Position numbers and translations under genes: made by a program | The notes under the pieces: model-generated | Told to the model about the DNA's origin: nothing | Seen by the model: only the letters and a program-made list of their open reading frames with translations | The model's database searches: none | In this document: one piece after another, positions 13,940 through 22,648 of the stretch | How positions within the stretch are numbered: position 1 is the first letter of the stretch | Layout of the letters: each line of letters starts with the position of its first letter | Origin: Anaerolineales bacterium | Lineage (GTDB): Bacteria > Chloroflexota > Anaerolineae > Anaerolineales > E44-bin32 | Assembly (NCBI GenBank): GCA_023250385.1 | Contig: JAHFAU010000011.1 | Span: 1 to 23,151 of the forward strand | DNA length: 23,151 nt | Reading direction: 5' to 3'

Positions 13940-15107
13940 TCCGCTGCTCCATCGGCACCCATTTGCGATTCAGCTCTCCGCGGTAACCCGACCCCGGCCG
14001 AATGAGGTGGGCTTCAGCGATCTGTTCCAGGACCTGAGCGGTCCAGCCCCCCACCCGGCCCACGGCGAAGGTGGGAGTAAACAACCCCGTTTCGAATCCC
14101 AGGCCGTGTAGGACCAGCGCGGTATAGAACTCCACGTTGGTCTTCAGTCCCCGGCCGGGCTTCAGCTCCTCCAGCACCCGCAGCACGACCTGCTCCACCG
14201 CCCGGGCATCCTTGTTGAGCTGGATGTCGCCGGCCTTCTTGAACAACTTCTCAGCCGCCGCGCCCAACACGTCGGCCCGGGGGTCACGCACCTTGTAGAC
14301 CCGGTGCCCGAAGCCCATGATCCGGCCCCCGGCATCCACGGTCTGGCGCACGTAGGCCTCCGCCTCCGCTTCGAGGCTCTTGCCGGAGGCCGCCGCCCGC
14401 TTGCGCAGCTCGAATACCATGTCCAATGCCGGCCCCGGCGCGCCGCCATGCAGGGGGCCTTTGAGCGAGCCGATGGCACCGACTACTGCCGAGATCATGT
14501 CCGATCCAGTGCTTATGATCACGCGGGCGGTGAAGGTGGAGTTGTTCATTCCATGATCGATGACCGAGTTGATATACGTATCCAGTCCGCGCACTTCGTC
14601 TGCTTCGGCTTCGGTTCCCCGCAGCATATAGAGATAATTGGCTGCATGGTGCAGATCGGGTCGCGGTCCGACGACCGGCTTACCATTGAGCAATCGCCAG
14701 TAAGCGGCCACGATCGTCGCCACCCGCGCAACGATCGCCTTGGCTCGGCCCTGATTCGCAACCGGCGATGAGTCGGCCGGGTCGGGATCGGCAAGGGTCA
14801 GGGTGTCGGCCCCCATCCGCAGCGCGTCCATCGGCGGCAGGGATTTGGCCGCCGCGGCCCGCAGGATCTCTAGCGTCGGCCCGGGGAGCTGGCGCAGGGC
14901 GGCTAGTTCCGTCTGCAGCGCGCTCAACTCCGAACCGGTCGGCAGGCGATCCTCCCAGAGCAAGAACAACGCCTCCTCATACGTGGCGTTGGGAGCCAAC
15001 TCCTCCAGCGGGAAGCCGCCGATAGTGAGCTCGCCTGCCAGGCCATCTACTCGACTCAGTCGGGATTCGGTGACCAGCACGCCATCCAAACCTTTCGTCA
15101 CACTCAT
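13920..15107 (-). CDS. gltA: Citrate synthase family protein
   Basis: The 395-residue enzyme has the expected landmarks: SVIDHGMNNSTFTARV (His185), LKGPLHGGAPG (His220) and GFGHRVYK (His268). It catalyses condensation of acetyl-CoA (or propionyl-CoA in methylcitrate synthases) with oxaloacetate. In the final active-site motif, normally NVDFYSG, this protein has NVEFYTA, so Glu326 occupies the usual catalytic Asp position. Some citrate synthase paralogues may share this, so function is probably retained with altered kinetics or substrate. GGAGG lies five bases before the ATG. It follows the E3 gene by 83 bases and likely uses acetyl-CoA made by the upstream complex. Citrate versus methylcitrate synthase cannot be settled here. 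Confidence 0.87.
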   Translation of the reverse strand: MSVTKGLDGVLVTESRLSRVDGLAGELTIGGFPLEELAPNATYEEALFLLWEDRLPTGSELSALQTELAALRQLPGPTLEILRAAAAKSLPPMDALRMGADTLTLADPDPADSSPVANQGRAKAIVARVATIVAAYWRLLNGKPVVGPRPDLHHAANYLYMLRGTEAEADEVRGLDTYINSVIDHGMNNSTFTARVIISTGSDMISAVVGAIGSLKGPLHGGAPGPALDMVFELRKRAAASGKSLEAEAEAYVRQTVDAGGRIMGFGHRVYKVRDPRADVLGAAAEKLFKKAGDIQLNKDARAVEQVVLRVLEELKPGRGLKTNVEFYTALVLHGLGFETGLFTPTFAVGRVGGWTAQVLEQIAEAHLIRPGSGYRGELNRKWVPMEQRSGNRKR

Positions 15108-15190
15108 CTTGCCTCCAGCGCTCGAATCGAGTTCATGGGGGCTGGCCGCCGGGCCGCCCGTCGTCTTGCTGCGAGCGAGCGCTTTGAACG

Positions 15191-16588
15191 CTAAATATGG
15201 ATCGCATGTCCTTCGGCGGCATGGGCGGCCTCTCCCAATACTTCACTCAGCGACGGATGGGCGTGAACGTTGCGGGCGATCTCGGCCGGAGTGAGCTCCA
15301 TCCTCTGCGCCAGCGTGAGCTCCGGCAAGAGTTCCGTCACCTCCGGTCCCACCAGGTGGGCACCGAGGATCTCGCCGTAGCGAGCGTCGGCGATCAGTTT
15401 GATCCAGCCGGCGGTCTCACCCATCCCCAGCGACTTCCCATTCGCCTGGAACGGGAAGCGTCCCACCCGCAGCTCGTGGCCGAGTTCGCGGGCCTGCGAC
15501 TCGGTCATTCCAAAAGAGGCCACTTGCGGCTGGCAGTAGGTCGCCCGCGGCATCATCTGATAATCCAACTCAATGGTCTCGACGCCGGCGATATTCTCGG
15601 CACACACCACTCCCATGGCCATGGCAACATGAGCGAGCTGCAGTTTGCCGGTCACGTCACCAATCGCCCACACGCCCGGCACGTTAGTCGCCATCCGGGC
15701 ATCGATCGCCACCATCTTCCGATCGTCGAGTGCGACCCCGATTTTCTCCAGCCCGAGGCCCTCGGTGTTGGGCCGAAAGCCAACCGCAACCAGGGCCTGC
15801 TCGGCGTCGAGCACCTGCTGGCCCGCCTCGCCGGTCAGTGTAGCCTTGATCTTGGTCTTCATAGTTTGAATGGCCTCGACCCGAGTCCCGGCCAGGACGT
15901 TGATGCCGCGTTTGCGAAATTCTTTGGTCAGTTCTTTGCTTACCTCCTCGTCCTCCAATGGGGCAATCCGCGGCAGCATCTCGACGATCGTCACCTCGAC
16001 GCCGTATCCGTTCCAGAGGCTGGCGAACTCGAGTCCAATCGCGCCGGAGCCCACCACGACTACCGATTTGGGAGCCGTGGTCTGGAGGACCGCTTCGCGA
16101 TAGGTCAGCACTCGCTGTCCGTCGATCTCGACGCCGGGGATCACGATCGGCCGCGATCCGGTGGCGAGCACAATATGCTGTGCTGCGAGGGACGCAGCCT
16201 TTCCATCGGCGGCGGTTACAGTCAGCGAATGTGGACCGGAGAAGGCTGCCGTCCCCATGTGAACGTCGATCTTGTTCTTCTTCATCAAGAACCCGACGCC
16301 CTTAACCAGCCGGTCGGCCGCCTCCCGACTGCGGGCGACCGCCCGAGAGTAGTCCAGCGTGAGACCCTCAAACCCGATCCCAAACTCCGCGGCCCGGGTG
16401 CGCAGCAGGTGGACCAGCTCGGCGTTCTTCAGCAAGGCCTTTGAAGGAATGCAGCCGACGTTCAAGCAAATTCCCCCGAGCCACTCCCGATCCACGATGG
16501 CAGTTTTCAGCCCAAGCTGGGCGGCCCGGATGGCGCAGACATACCCGCCGGGTCCGGCGCCGATCACAATGACGTCATAGTCTGGCAT
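15191..16588 (-). CDS. lpdA: Dihydrolipoyl dehydrogenase (E3)
   Basis: The 465-residue flavoprotein has the FAD-binding GAGPGG (10-15), the redox disulfide CLNVGC (Cys41 and Cys46) followed by IPSK, a second GSGAIGLEF NAD-binding motif and the C-terminal active-site HAHPSLSE (His444, Glu449). All key residues are intact and the length is normal. It reoxidises the dihydrolipoyl group of the E2 subunit and passes electrons to NAD+. AGGAGAA lies upstream of the ATG. It is in order after E2, with a gap of 131 bases that may hold internal control elements, though I see no clear one. Confidence 0.95.
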   Translation of the reverse strand: MPDYDVIVIGAGPGGYVCAIRAAQLGLKTAIVDREWLGGICLNVGCIPSKALLKNAELVHLLRTRAAEFGIGFEGLTLDYSRAVARSREAADRLVKGVGFLMKKNKIDVHMGTAAFSGPHSLTVTAADGKAASLAAQHIVLATGSRPIVIPGVEIDGQRVLTYREAVLQTTAPKSVVVVGSGAIGLEFASLWNGYGVEVTIVEMLPRIAPLEDEEVSKELTKEFRKRGINVLAGTRVEAIQTMKTKIKATLTGEAGQQVLDAEQALVAVGFRPNTEGLGLEKIGVALDDRKMVAIDARMATNVPGVWAIGDVTGKLQLAHVAMAMGVVCAENIAGVETIELDYQMMPRATYCQPQVASFGMTESQARELGHELRVGRFPFQANGKSLGMGETAGWIKLIADARYGEILGAHLVGPEVTELLPELTLAQRMELTPAEIARNVHAHPSLSEVLGEAAHAAEGHAIHI

Positions 16589-16719
16589 TCGGCGATTCTC
16601 CTGTGTGAATCTGCAGCCCAGAGGCGAAGCGGGCTCGTGCGCTCACCGGGCCCGGCGCTCGGGGGCAAGCTGAGGCGATCTCTCCTGAGCTGCGGCGCGG
16701 GCGAAAGAGCCAAGGGGGC

Positions 16720-18036
16720 TCAGGCCCAAGTTTGCAGTCGCTGGACGACGACAGCCAAGAAATGATCGGCGATTGCGCCGTCAATAATCCGGTGGTCGAA
16801 GGTCAATGTCAAGTACACCATCGGACGCACCGCCAGGCTGTCGCTGGGATCCCCACCGGGACCCGGCGCCTCAATCACAACCACCCGCTTTTGCAGCGCC
16901 CCGACCCCCAGAATCGCACACTGCGGCTGGTTGATGATCGGCATCGCAAGCAGCGAACCACTCACGCCATGGTTAGTGAGCGTGAAGGTGCCGCCTTGAA
17001 CTTCGTCGGGTTCGAGCTTGCGATTGCGGGCTCGCTCGGACAGATCGTTGACTGATCGGGCCAGCGCCAGCAGCGACAACTGGTCGGCGTTCTTCACCAC
17101 CGGTACGATGAGGCCCTTCTCGCCGAGCGAGACGGCCACTCCGAGGTTGACCTGCGGATGCAGCACGATCCCCTGGTCGCTCCAGGACGAGTTGACGATC
17201 GGCACTTGCTTCAGAGCCTCAACCGAGGCAGCCACAAAATAGGCACTGAGGGTGAGATTGACTCCATCCCGTTCGAAGGCCGGCCGATTGGCGGCCCGAT
17301 GGGCAAGCACCCGGCCGAGATCGGCCTCCATGACGGTGGTCACGTGGGGGCTGGTGTGCCTCGAGCGCACCATGTGCTCGGCGATCCGAGCCCGCACCGG
17401 ATCCAGCGGCTGGATTTTCACTCCGGGAGCTGCTGCGGCCGGCTTGAACTCCCCGAAGACTTCCTCAGTCGGCCGGAAGAGCTCGCCGGAGGCCGGCTCC
17501 TCCCACGGGGGCGCGCTCTGCTTGCCTTCGAGATGGGTCAAGACATCTTTCTTTGTGATCCGGCCGCCCTGTCCGGTTCCGGACACCTGGGTCAGGTCCA
17601 CGCCGTGTTCGGCGGCGATGCGGGCCACCACCGGTGAGATGAACCCCACTTCGGGCTGTGGCACTGCAGCGTGGGCCATCGGCCTTGGAGCAGCCGCACC
17701 TGGCTGCGGCAGCCCCTTACTCTCAACAGTCGGCGCAGCAGAGGCGGCGAACTCACCGTCCGATCCTACGGCGGCCGAACTCTCCCCCAGCTCGTCTCCC
17801 GGCTCGCCGATCAGCGCCAGCACGGTCCCGGCCCGGACCGTTTCGCCCTCGGCGACAAGCAACTGCAGCACGGTCCCGCTGGCAGGCGAGGGCACTTCGG
17901 TGTCGACTTTGTCGGTGTTGATCTCGACCAGCGGCTCGAATTCCGCGATTCGCTCGTGCACTCGCTTCAACCATTTGGTGACCGTGCCCTCGACGACTGA
18001 CTCGCCGAGTTGGGGCATGATGACCTGAGTCGCCAT
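16720..18036 (-). CDS. Dihydrolipoamide acyltransferase (E2) of a 2-oxoacid dehydrogenase complex
   Basis: Domains in order: one lipoyl domain (1-76) with the lipoyl-lysine Lys43 in EINTDKVDTEVPSPASG; a Pro/Ala-rich linker; a peripheral subunit-binding domain (about 149-186, ISPVVARIAAEHGVDLTQVSGTGQGGRITKKDVL); a second linker; and the catalytic acyltransferase domain (about 205-438) with DHRIIDG (His415, Asp419). Length (438 residues) and single lipoyl domain match BCKDH- or 2-oxoglutarate-type E2 and many bacterial PDH E2s. GGAGAAGAG precedes the ATG. It sits 48 bases after E1-beta. It transfers the acyl group from E1-ThDP to CoA and forms the core of the complex; the acyl substrate is not defined by sequence. 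Confidence 0.93.
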   Translation of the reverse strand: MATQVIMPQLGESVVEGTVTKWLKRVHERIAEFEPLVEINTDKVDTEVPSPASGTVLQLLVAEGETVRAGTVLALIGEPGDELGESSAAVGSDGEFAASAAPTVESKGLPQPGAAAPRPMAHAAVPQPEVGFISPVVARIAAEHGVDLTQVSGTGQGGRITKKDVLTHLEGKQSAPPWEEPASGELFRPTEEVFGEFKPAAAAPGVKIQPLDPVRARIAEHMVRSRHTSPHVTTVMEADLGRVLAHRAANRPAFERDGVNLTLSAYFVAASVEALKQVPIVNSSWSDQGIVLHPQVNLGVAVSLGEKGLIVPVVKNADQLSLLALARSVNDLSERARNRKLEPDEVQGGTFTLTNHGVSGSLLAMPIINQPQCAILGVGALQKRVVVIEAPGPGGDPSDSLAVRPMVYLTLTFDHRIIDGAIADHFLAVVVQRLQTWA

Positions 18037-18084
18037 TCTCTTCTCCAGCTAGCTGCTCGAATCCGGCTCGCTCGGACCGCGGCC

Positions 18085-19071
18085 CTAGTACGCCGCCAGA
18101 TCCCGAATGGCAGCGACAATTTTGTCCGGGTTCGGCATAAACCAATCTTGCAGCGGATGGCTGTAGGGAACCGCCGGAATGTCCGGTCCGGCCAGCCGCC
18201 GGACCGGGGCGTCGAGCTGGGTGAAGGCCTCCTCCGCCAGAATCGCGGCGATCTCGGCCCCGTACCCGCCCGTCAGGTTGTCTTCGTACACGATAAGCGC
18301 CTTGCCGGTCTTGGCTACCGAGCCCAATACGGCCTGCTTGTCCACCGGCTTCAGGGTTCGCAAATCCACGACCTCGGCGTCGATCCCCTCCTGGGCGACC
18401 CGCTCGGCGGCTTCCCAGCAGTACTGGTGCATCATTCCGTACGCGAACACACTGAGGTCAGTGCCGGGGCGGGAGACCCGGGCCGGGCCGATCGGGACCA
18501 GGATTTCCTCCCCTTCAGGGACCTCGCCGCGGATCAAGCGATAGCCCTTCTTGGGTTCGAAAAACATCACCGGGTCGGGATCCCGCACCGCCGATTTGAG
18601 CAGCCCCTTTGCGTCATATGGATTCGAAGGGATCACGACCTTCAGCCCCGGAACATGGGCATAGAAGGCTTCCACCGACTGCGAGTGATAGAGTCCGCCC
18701 CCGATTCCGCCTCCGTAGGGCGCCCGGATCACCAGCGGGACCGTCCACTCGCCGCCCGACCGGTAGCACAGGCGGGCGGCCTCGCTCACAATCTGGTTGA
18801 ATGCCGGATGAATGAAGTCCGCGAATTGAATCTCGCAGATTGGGTGCATGCCATACAGGGCAGCTCCGATTCCGATCCCCACGATGGACAGCTCCGCCAG
18901 CGGAGCATCGACGATCCGCTCCGGGCCGTATTTCTCGTACAGGCCCTGAGTGGCCCGAAACACACCGCCCCGCGGCCCGACATCTTCCCCAACAATAAAC
19001 ACACTCTCGTCGCGGGCCAGCTCTTCGTCCATGGCCTGGCGCAGACCTTCGATCAGGGTAATCTCAGCCAT
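18085..19071 (-). CDS. 2-oxoacid dehydrogenase E1 component, beta subunit
   Basis: The 328-residue protein matches the transketolase-like E1-beta family: VGEDVGPRGGVF (about 28-39), DAPLAELSIVGIGIGAALYGMHPICEIQFADFIHPA, GGGLYHSQSVEAFYAHVPGLKVVIPSNPYDAKGLL and a C-terminal transketolase domain. The FRATQGL and EIQFADF motifs are closer to branched-chain 2-oxoacid dehydrogenase (BkdA2-like) than to classical PDH beta, but pyruvate can be a substrate of such enzymes. The ATG lies inside the last codons of E1-alpha (8-base overlap), so the two subunits are translationally coupled, as expected for the alpha2-beta2 heterotetramer. Confidence 0.93.
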   Translation of the reverse strand: MAEITLIEGLRQAMDEELARDESVFIVGEDVGPRGGVFRATQGLYEKYGPERIVDAPLAELSIVGIGIGAALYGMHPICEIQFADFIHPAFNQIVSEAARLCYRSGGEWTVPLVIRAPYGGGIGGGLYHSQSVEAFYAHVPGLKVVIPSNPYDAKGLLKSAVRDPDPVMFFEPKKGYRLIRGEVPEGEEILVPIGPARVSRPGTDLSVFAYGMMHQYCWEAAERVAQEGIDAEVVDLRTLKPVDKQAVLGSVAKTGKALIVYEDNLTGGYGAEIAAILAEEAFTQLDAPVRRLAGPDIPAVPYSHPLQDWFMPNPDKIVAAIRDLAAY

Positions 19072-20071
19072 GGTGCCGGTCCCCGCTGAAGACTGGATAG
19101 GTGGCCTCCGAGACGTCCGGATAAGGGGCCTGGGTGGCGTAGGCCACAGCCTCCTCTACCTCGGCCTTCGCCCGCTCGTTGATCTCGGCCTCGGCCTTTT
19201 CAGTCAGGAGACCCTCGCCCATCAAGCGGGAACGGAAGAGATCCAGCGGATCTTGGGCTTTGAGCGCCTCCATCTCGGCCCGCGGCCGGTAGGTCCGGTC
19301 GTCGTCATCCGAAGAGTGGGGTGTCATCCGGTGAACGGTGGCCTCGACGATGGTCGGGCCATCGCCGCCCCGAGCTCGGGCCACCGCCTCGGAGACGACC
19401 CGGTGGACCTCAATGGCGTCCAAGCCATCGACGGTCACTCCCGGCAGTCCCAACCCCAACGCCTTGTCGGCCACCCGCGGAACTGCCATCTGGCGGTCTT
19501 GGCGAACCGAGATGGCGTAGATGTTGTTCTCGATCATGAAGATTACCGGCAGTTTGTGGATCGCGGCCCAGTTTACCGCCTCGTACCATTCGCCCTGTGA
19601 AGTGGAGCCCTCGCCGATGGTGGTGAGCACCACCGCGTCGTCGCCTCGCAGCTTGATGGCAAAGCCAATCCCGGAGGCGTGGGGAGTCTGGGTGGCAACC
19701 GGTGAAGAATGGCTGACCACCTTGGCCCGCTTCAGACTCCAATGGCTGGGCATCTGGCGGGCACCGGAGCTCGGCTCGCCCTGCCTGCCCATCAGGCCCA
19801 GCATGAATTCTCGCGGGGTCAGGCCCATCGCTAGCACCATGGTGAGATCTCGATAATACGGGAGCAGCCAATCCTGGCCGCGCCGGATGGCGAAGATCGC
19901 TCCGATCTGAGCTGCCTCATGGCCGATGGCTGAGATGTGGAAGGCAATCTTTCCCTGGCGGTGCAGCACCCAGGCTCGCTCGTCCAAACGACGGGAGAGC
20001 AGCATCAGCCAATACATTTCCAGCAGGTTTTCGCGATTCAGCTCAACCTGCAGTTGTTCCGTCAATTCCAT
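19064..20071 (-). CDS. 2-oxoacid dehydrogenase E1 component, alpha subunit (ThDP-dependent)
   Basis: The 335-residue protein binds thiamine diphosphate through the motif GEGSTSQGEW...IENN (Gly153 to Asn183), the E1 variant of GDG-x(26-28)-NN. ISAIGHEAAQIG, RQMPSHW, YAISVRQDRQ and MTPHSSDDDDRTYR are typical of branched-chain 2-oxoacid dehydrogenase alpha subunits (Thermus-like) rather than classical PDH. It decarboxylates a 2-oxoacid and hands the acyl group to E2 lipoate. AAGGAG lies before the ATG. It begins 12 bases after the Fe-S oxidoreductase stop, so those two genes are almost certainly one transcript. Substrate (pyruvate or branched-chain) is uncertain. Confidence 0.93.
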   Translation of the reverse strand: MELTEQLQVELNRENLLEMYWLMLLSRRLDERAWVLHRQGKIAFHISAIGHEAAQIGAIFAIRRGQDWLLPYYRDLTMVLAMGLTPREFMLGLMGRQGEPSSGARQMPSHWSLKRAKVVSHSSPVATQTPHASGIGFAIKLRGDDAVVLTTIGEGSTSQGEWYEAVNWAAIHKLPVIFMIENNIYAISVRQDRQMAVPRVADKALGLGLPGVTVDGLDAIEVHRVVSEAVARARGGDGPTIVEATVHRMTPHSSDDDDRTYRPRAEMEALKAQDPLDLFRSRLMGEGLLTEKAEAEINERAKAEVEEAVAYATQAPYPDVSEATYPVFSGDRHHG

Positions 20072-20083
20072 CCAGGCGCTCCT

Positions 20084-22081
20084 TCATTCCACCCGCTCGG
20101 CGACTAGCTCGACCAGGTCCCGCACCTGCAGGTCGTCTCCGGCCGCGTCGCTCAGCATGATCATACAGAACGGGCAGCCCACCGCCAGGGTCGACGCTCC
20201 GGTCGCCTTCGCTTCTCGGATCCGATCGGCGCTCACCCGCTCCAGGCCCCGTTCCTCTTCCTTCCACATTTGGCCGCCTCCCGCGCCGCAGCAGAACGAA
20301 TTCGAGCGCCGGCGGGGCATCTCCTGCAGTTCGATTCCCACGAAGCCGAGCGATTCGCGGGGAGCCTCGATTACTCCGTTCTGGCGGCCCAGATAGCAGG
20401 GATCGTGCAAGGTGACGCTTCCCGCTTCATCCGCAGCGCCGGCGGCCAGCCTGCCGGTGGCGAACAGTTCTTGCAGGTATTCTGAGTGGTGAACGACCTC
20501 GTAGTTACCCCCAAAGGCCGGGTACTCCGTCCGCAATGTATGCAAACAATGCGGGCAAGTGGTCACAATCCGCTTGGGGGCCAGTTGATTGAGCCGCTCG
20601 ACGTTCGCACCGGCCAGCTCGTTGAACAGGTACTCGTTGCCCGAACGCCGGGCGGGGTCTCCGGTACAGCGCTCCTCCGGCCCCAACACCGCGTAATCCA
20701 CCGCGGCTGCTTTCAGCACTTTGACAAAGGCCCGGGCGGTCCGTTGAGCCCGCGGATCGGTCGCCGGCGCGCACCCTACCCACCACAAGATCTCGGGGGC
20801 GGGTTGCTGCTGAACGGTCGGCACCTCGAGTCCCTCGGCCCACTTCAGCCGCTGATCCGCAGTGACGTTCCACGGGTTGGCGGCCCGTTCCATTCCTCGA
20901 TAGGCCGTTTGCAATTGCTCCGGGAATTCGTTGCTCGTGAGCACCAGGTGCCGCCGAATCTCGAGGATGTCCCGCATCGGCTCGTTGCCGACCGGACACA
21001 CTTCCACGCACGCGCCGCAGGCGGTGCAGGCCCAGACCGCCTCGGGGGTGATGGCAAACTCGAGTAGGGTCTGGCTGCTGGCCTTTCCGGCCGCCAGCCG
21101 GCTGCCCTCCTGATTGAGGAAGTAACGCTTGTTGATCTCCAAAGCCGCCGGCGAGAGTACCTTGCCGGTCTCATAGGCCGGGCAGGCCTCCTGGCACCGG
21201 TTGCACATGATGCAGGCGTACGCATCCGTCAGACCTTTCCAGGAGAGATGCTCCAGCCGCTCGACCCCGAAATGTTGCAGCGAGTCGTCGCTGAAATCGA
21301 TGGGCTCTAGAGTGCCCATCGAGGGACGCTCCGGCTGCAGCAAGAAGTTCAATGGAGCAAAGAAGAGATGGATGTGTTTGGTGTAGGGGAAGTACGGCAC
21401 GAAGCCCAGCACCGTGCCCAGTCCAAGCCACCAGAACACGTGAATCGCAAGCTCCTGCCCCCTGGGGGTCCAGCCTGCCCACAGACCGGCGAGCGCCGAA
21501 GCGAACGGATTCCACGGGTCGGCGCCGGCCGCGGCCAATTGAAAAGTTTGGCCGAGAAACCGGGAGCCCACGTGGACCAGAATAAAGGCGCCCACGATGG
21601 CCGAGTCGCGGCGAATGCCGGCCCGAGCCTTCGGGTGCAGCAGGGTGGTCTCCCGGATCTCCAAGGCGGGCGGCCGGATCAAGTAACGCCGGATCAGCAG
21701 CCCGATCATGCCGAGCAAGACACCGACACTCAACACATCGGCCCCCAGTCGATAGAGGTCTCCGGGCAGGCCCTGACCCAAAAAAACAAACCCGGGGACG
21801 AATCCTTCCAACACATCCCCGAGATTGACCGCCAGGTAATAGATGAAGCCCCACCCGACCAGTCCGTGCAGGAGGCCAGTCCCCAGGCGGGCCCGAAAGG
21901 AGGGGGCAAAGCTGACCGATTTGAACAGCGCTTCGCCGGTTCGGCGGGCCGCGGCCCGCCAATCCGGGCGGCCCCGCCCGCGCCCAATGATCCGAATGAG
22001 CCGGGCGATGGCTCCTGCGGTCAAATAAGTTGTGATCAACGCGAAGATAGTGAAGAGGAGTCGTTCCGGAGTGGTGAGCAT
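20084..22081 (-). CDS. Membrane-bound Fe-S oxidoreductase with NarI-like membrane domain and HdrD/GlcF-type CCG domains
   Basis: Residues 1-250 contain five or six membrane helices with several His residues (NarI/DsrM-like, possible heme ligands). Two [4Fe-4S] motifs follow: CIMCNRCQEACP (291-302) and CTACGACVEVCP (353-364). Two CCG-type cysteine regions close the protein: VGCAP...RCTGDPARR...CPHC, and HDPCYLGRQN...FCCGAGGG...CPFC. The architecture matches HdrD/DsrK-like enzymes fused to a membrane subunit, often linked to electron-transfer flavoproteins and quinone reduction. The first CCG module has a single Cys (RCTG), which is common in such proteins. TTG 22084 and ATG 22081 are adjacent; ATG is chosen. 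Its end is 12 bases from E1-alpha. Electron donor and acceptor are unknown; no ETF genes are in the window. Confidence 0.88.
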   Translation of the reverse strand: MLTTPERLLFTIFALITTYLTAGAIARLIRIIGRGRGRPDWRAAARRTGEALFKSVSFAPSFRARLGTGLLHGLVGWGFIYYLAVNLGDVLEGFVPGFVFLGQGLPGDLYRLGADVLSVGVLLGMIGLLIRRYLIRPPALEIRETTLLHPKARAGIRRDSAIVGAFILVHVGSRFLGQTFQLAAAGADPWNPFASALAGLWAGWTPRGQELAIHVFWWLGLGTVLGFVPYFPYTKHIHLFFAPLNFLLQPERPSMGTLEPIDFSDDSLQHFGVERLEHLSWKGLTDAYACIMCNRCQEACPAYETGKVLSPAALEINKRYFLNQEGSRLAAGKASSQTLLEFAITPEAVWACTACGACVEVCPVGNEPMRDILEIRRHLVLTSNEFPEQLQTAYRGMERAANPWNVTADQRLKWAEGLEVPTVQQQPAPEILWWVGCAPATDPRAQRTARAFVKVLKAAAVDYAVLGPEERCTGDPARRSGNEYLFNELAGANVERLNQLAPKRIVTTCPHCLHTLRTEYPAFGGNYEVVHHSEYLQELFATGRLAAGAADEAGSVTLHDPCYLGRQNGVIEAPRESLGFVGIELQEMPRRRSNSFCCGAGGGQMWKEEERGLERVSADRIREAKATGASTLAVGCPFCMIMLSDAAGDDLQVRDLVELVAERVE

Positions 22082-22143
22082 CAAGGTACTCGCACAGGGC
22101 GGGCGTGGAGCACCCCTCCTCGGAGCGAGGCGAAGTGTACCAC

Positions 22144-22161
22144 AGGGCCTTCAGCGGCCCT
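22144..22161. repeat. Short stem-loop between two minus-strand genes
   Basis: AGGGCC/GGCCCT pair perfectly around TTCAGC. It sits 32 bases downstream of the small CxxC protein gene and 63 bases upstream of the Fe-S oxidoreductase start. No T-run is present, so it may be a weak terminator or simply a stable hairpin in the leader. I found no convincing promoter in 22082-22192. Confidence 0.35.
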
Positions 22162-22192
22162 CCGGGATCGGTGCCTACTCGGGTTCGGTGAA

Positions 22193-22555
22193 CTAAGCCG
22201 CGCGAGCCTGGACGAGCGGCAGGTCCAACTGGACCACTGGCACGTTGGCCAGATGGGCCTGAACGTCATTGAGAGCCGCCTTGTACTTCTGGAGCAGCTC
22301 TGAGTCAGGCCCTTTGTAGCGCCTCAAGGTCTGGAGCGCGCAGGCGGCGCAGCCCCGCATGGCGCGGTAGGAATCCGTCTCACATTCCAGGCAGATGTCC
22401 AGCCGCATCATCATGAGGGAAAAAGCGAGGGATTCCGGATGATCTTCCGGCAACCCCGTGATGTGATCCACCAGCTTCCTCCAGGCTTCCCCCCTGGAGC
22501 CCCCAAGCTTGGGAATCACTGAGGGCGGGAACAAGAGTTCGTTTTCGGCGTACAT
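22193..22555 (-). CDS. Small protein with paired CxxC motifs, unknown function
   Basis: The 120-residue soluble, helical protein carries CLECETDSYRAMRGCAACAL, a Cys-x2-Cys-x10-Cys-x2-Cys arrangement at about residues 55-72 that could bind zinc or an Fe-S cluster. Flanking segments (HPESLAFSLMMMRLDI and SELLQKYKAALNDVQAHLA) are helical. No known family is recognised. TTG 22558 and ATG 22555 are adjacent; ATG is preferred, because it lies at a good distance from the GGAAGGGGG ribosome site. It is on the same strand as the metabolic cluster, 111 bases upstream of the Fe-S protein, but whether they share a transcript is not clear. Confidence 0.7.
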   Translation of the reverse strand: MYAENELLFPPSVIPKLGGSRGEAWRKLVDHITGLPEDHPESLAFSLMMMRLDICLECETDSYRAMRGCAACALQTLRRYKGPDSELLQKYKAALNDVQAHLANVPVVQLDLPLVQARAA

Positions 22556-22648
22556 CAAACTACCCCCTTCCGGGTCGAGCGGCAGGGCGCCGATTCTAGA
22601 TCAAAGTGGGAAAATTCGGACTACAGTACTTTGGTACTAGCGGGGCCG

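Noticed and set aside
15197..16444. 415-codon + strand frame opposite lipoamide dehydrogenase
   Set aside because: It is antisense to a complete E3 with all catalytic motifs and has a His/Arg-rich composition without a domain.
18010..19089. 359-codon + strand frame opposite E1-beta
   Set aside because: It is a shadow of a well-conserved enzyme, with no ribosome site or domain.
21368..22303. 311-codon + strand frame opposite the Fe-S oxidoreductase
   Set aside because: It is antisense to the membrane domain and has a low-complexity Gln/Gly/Pro composition.
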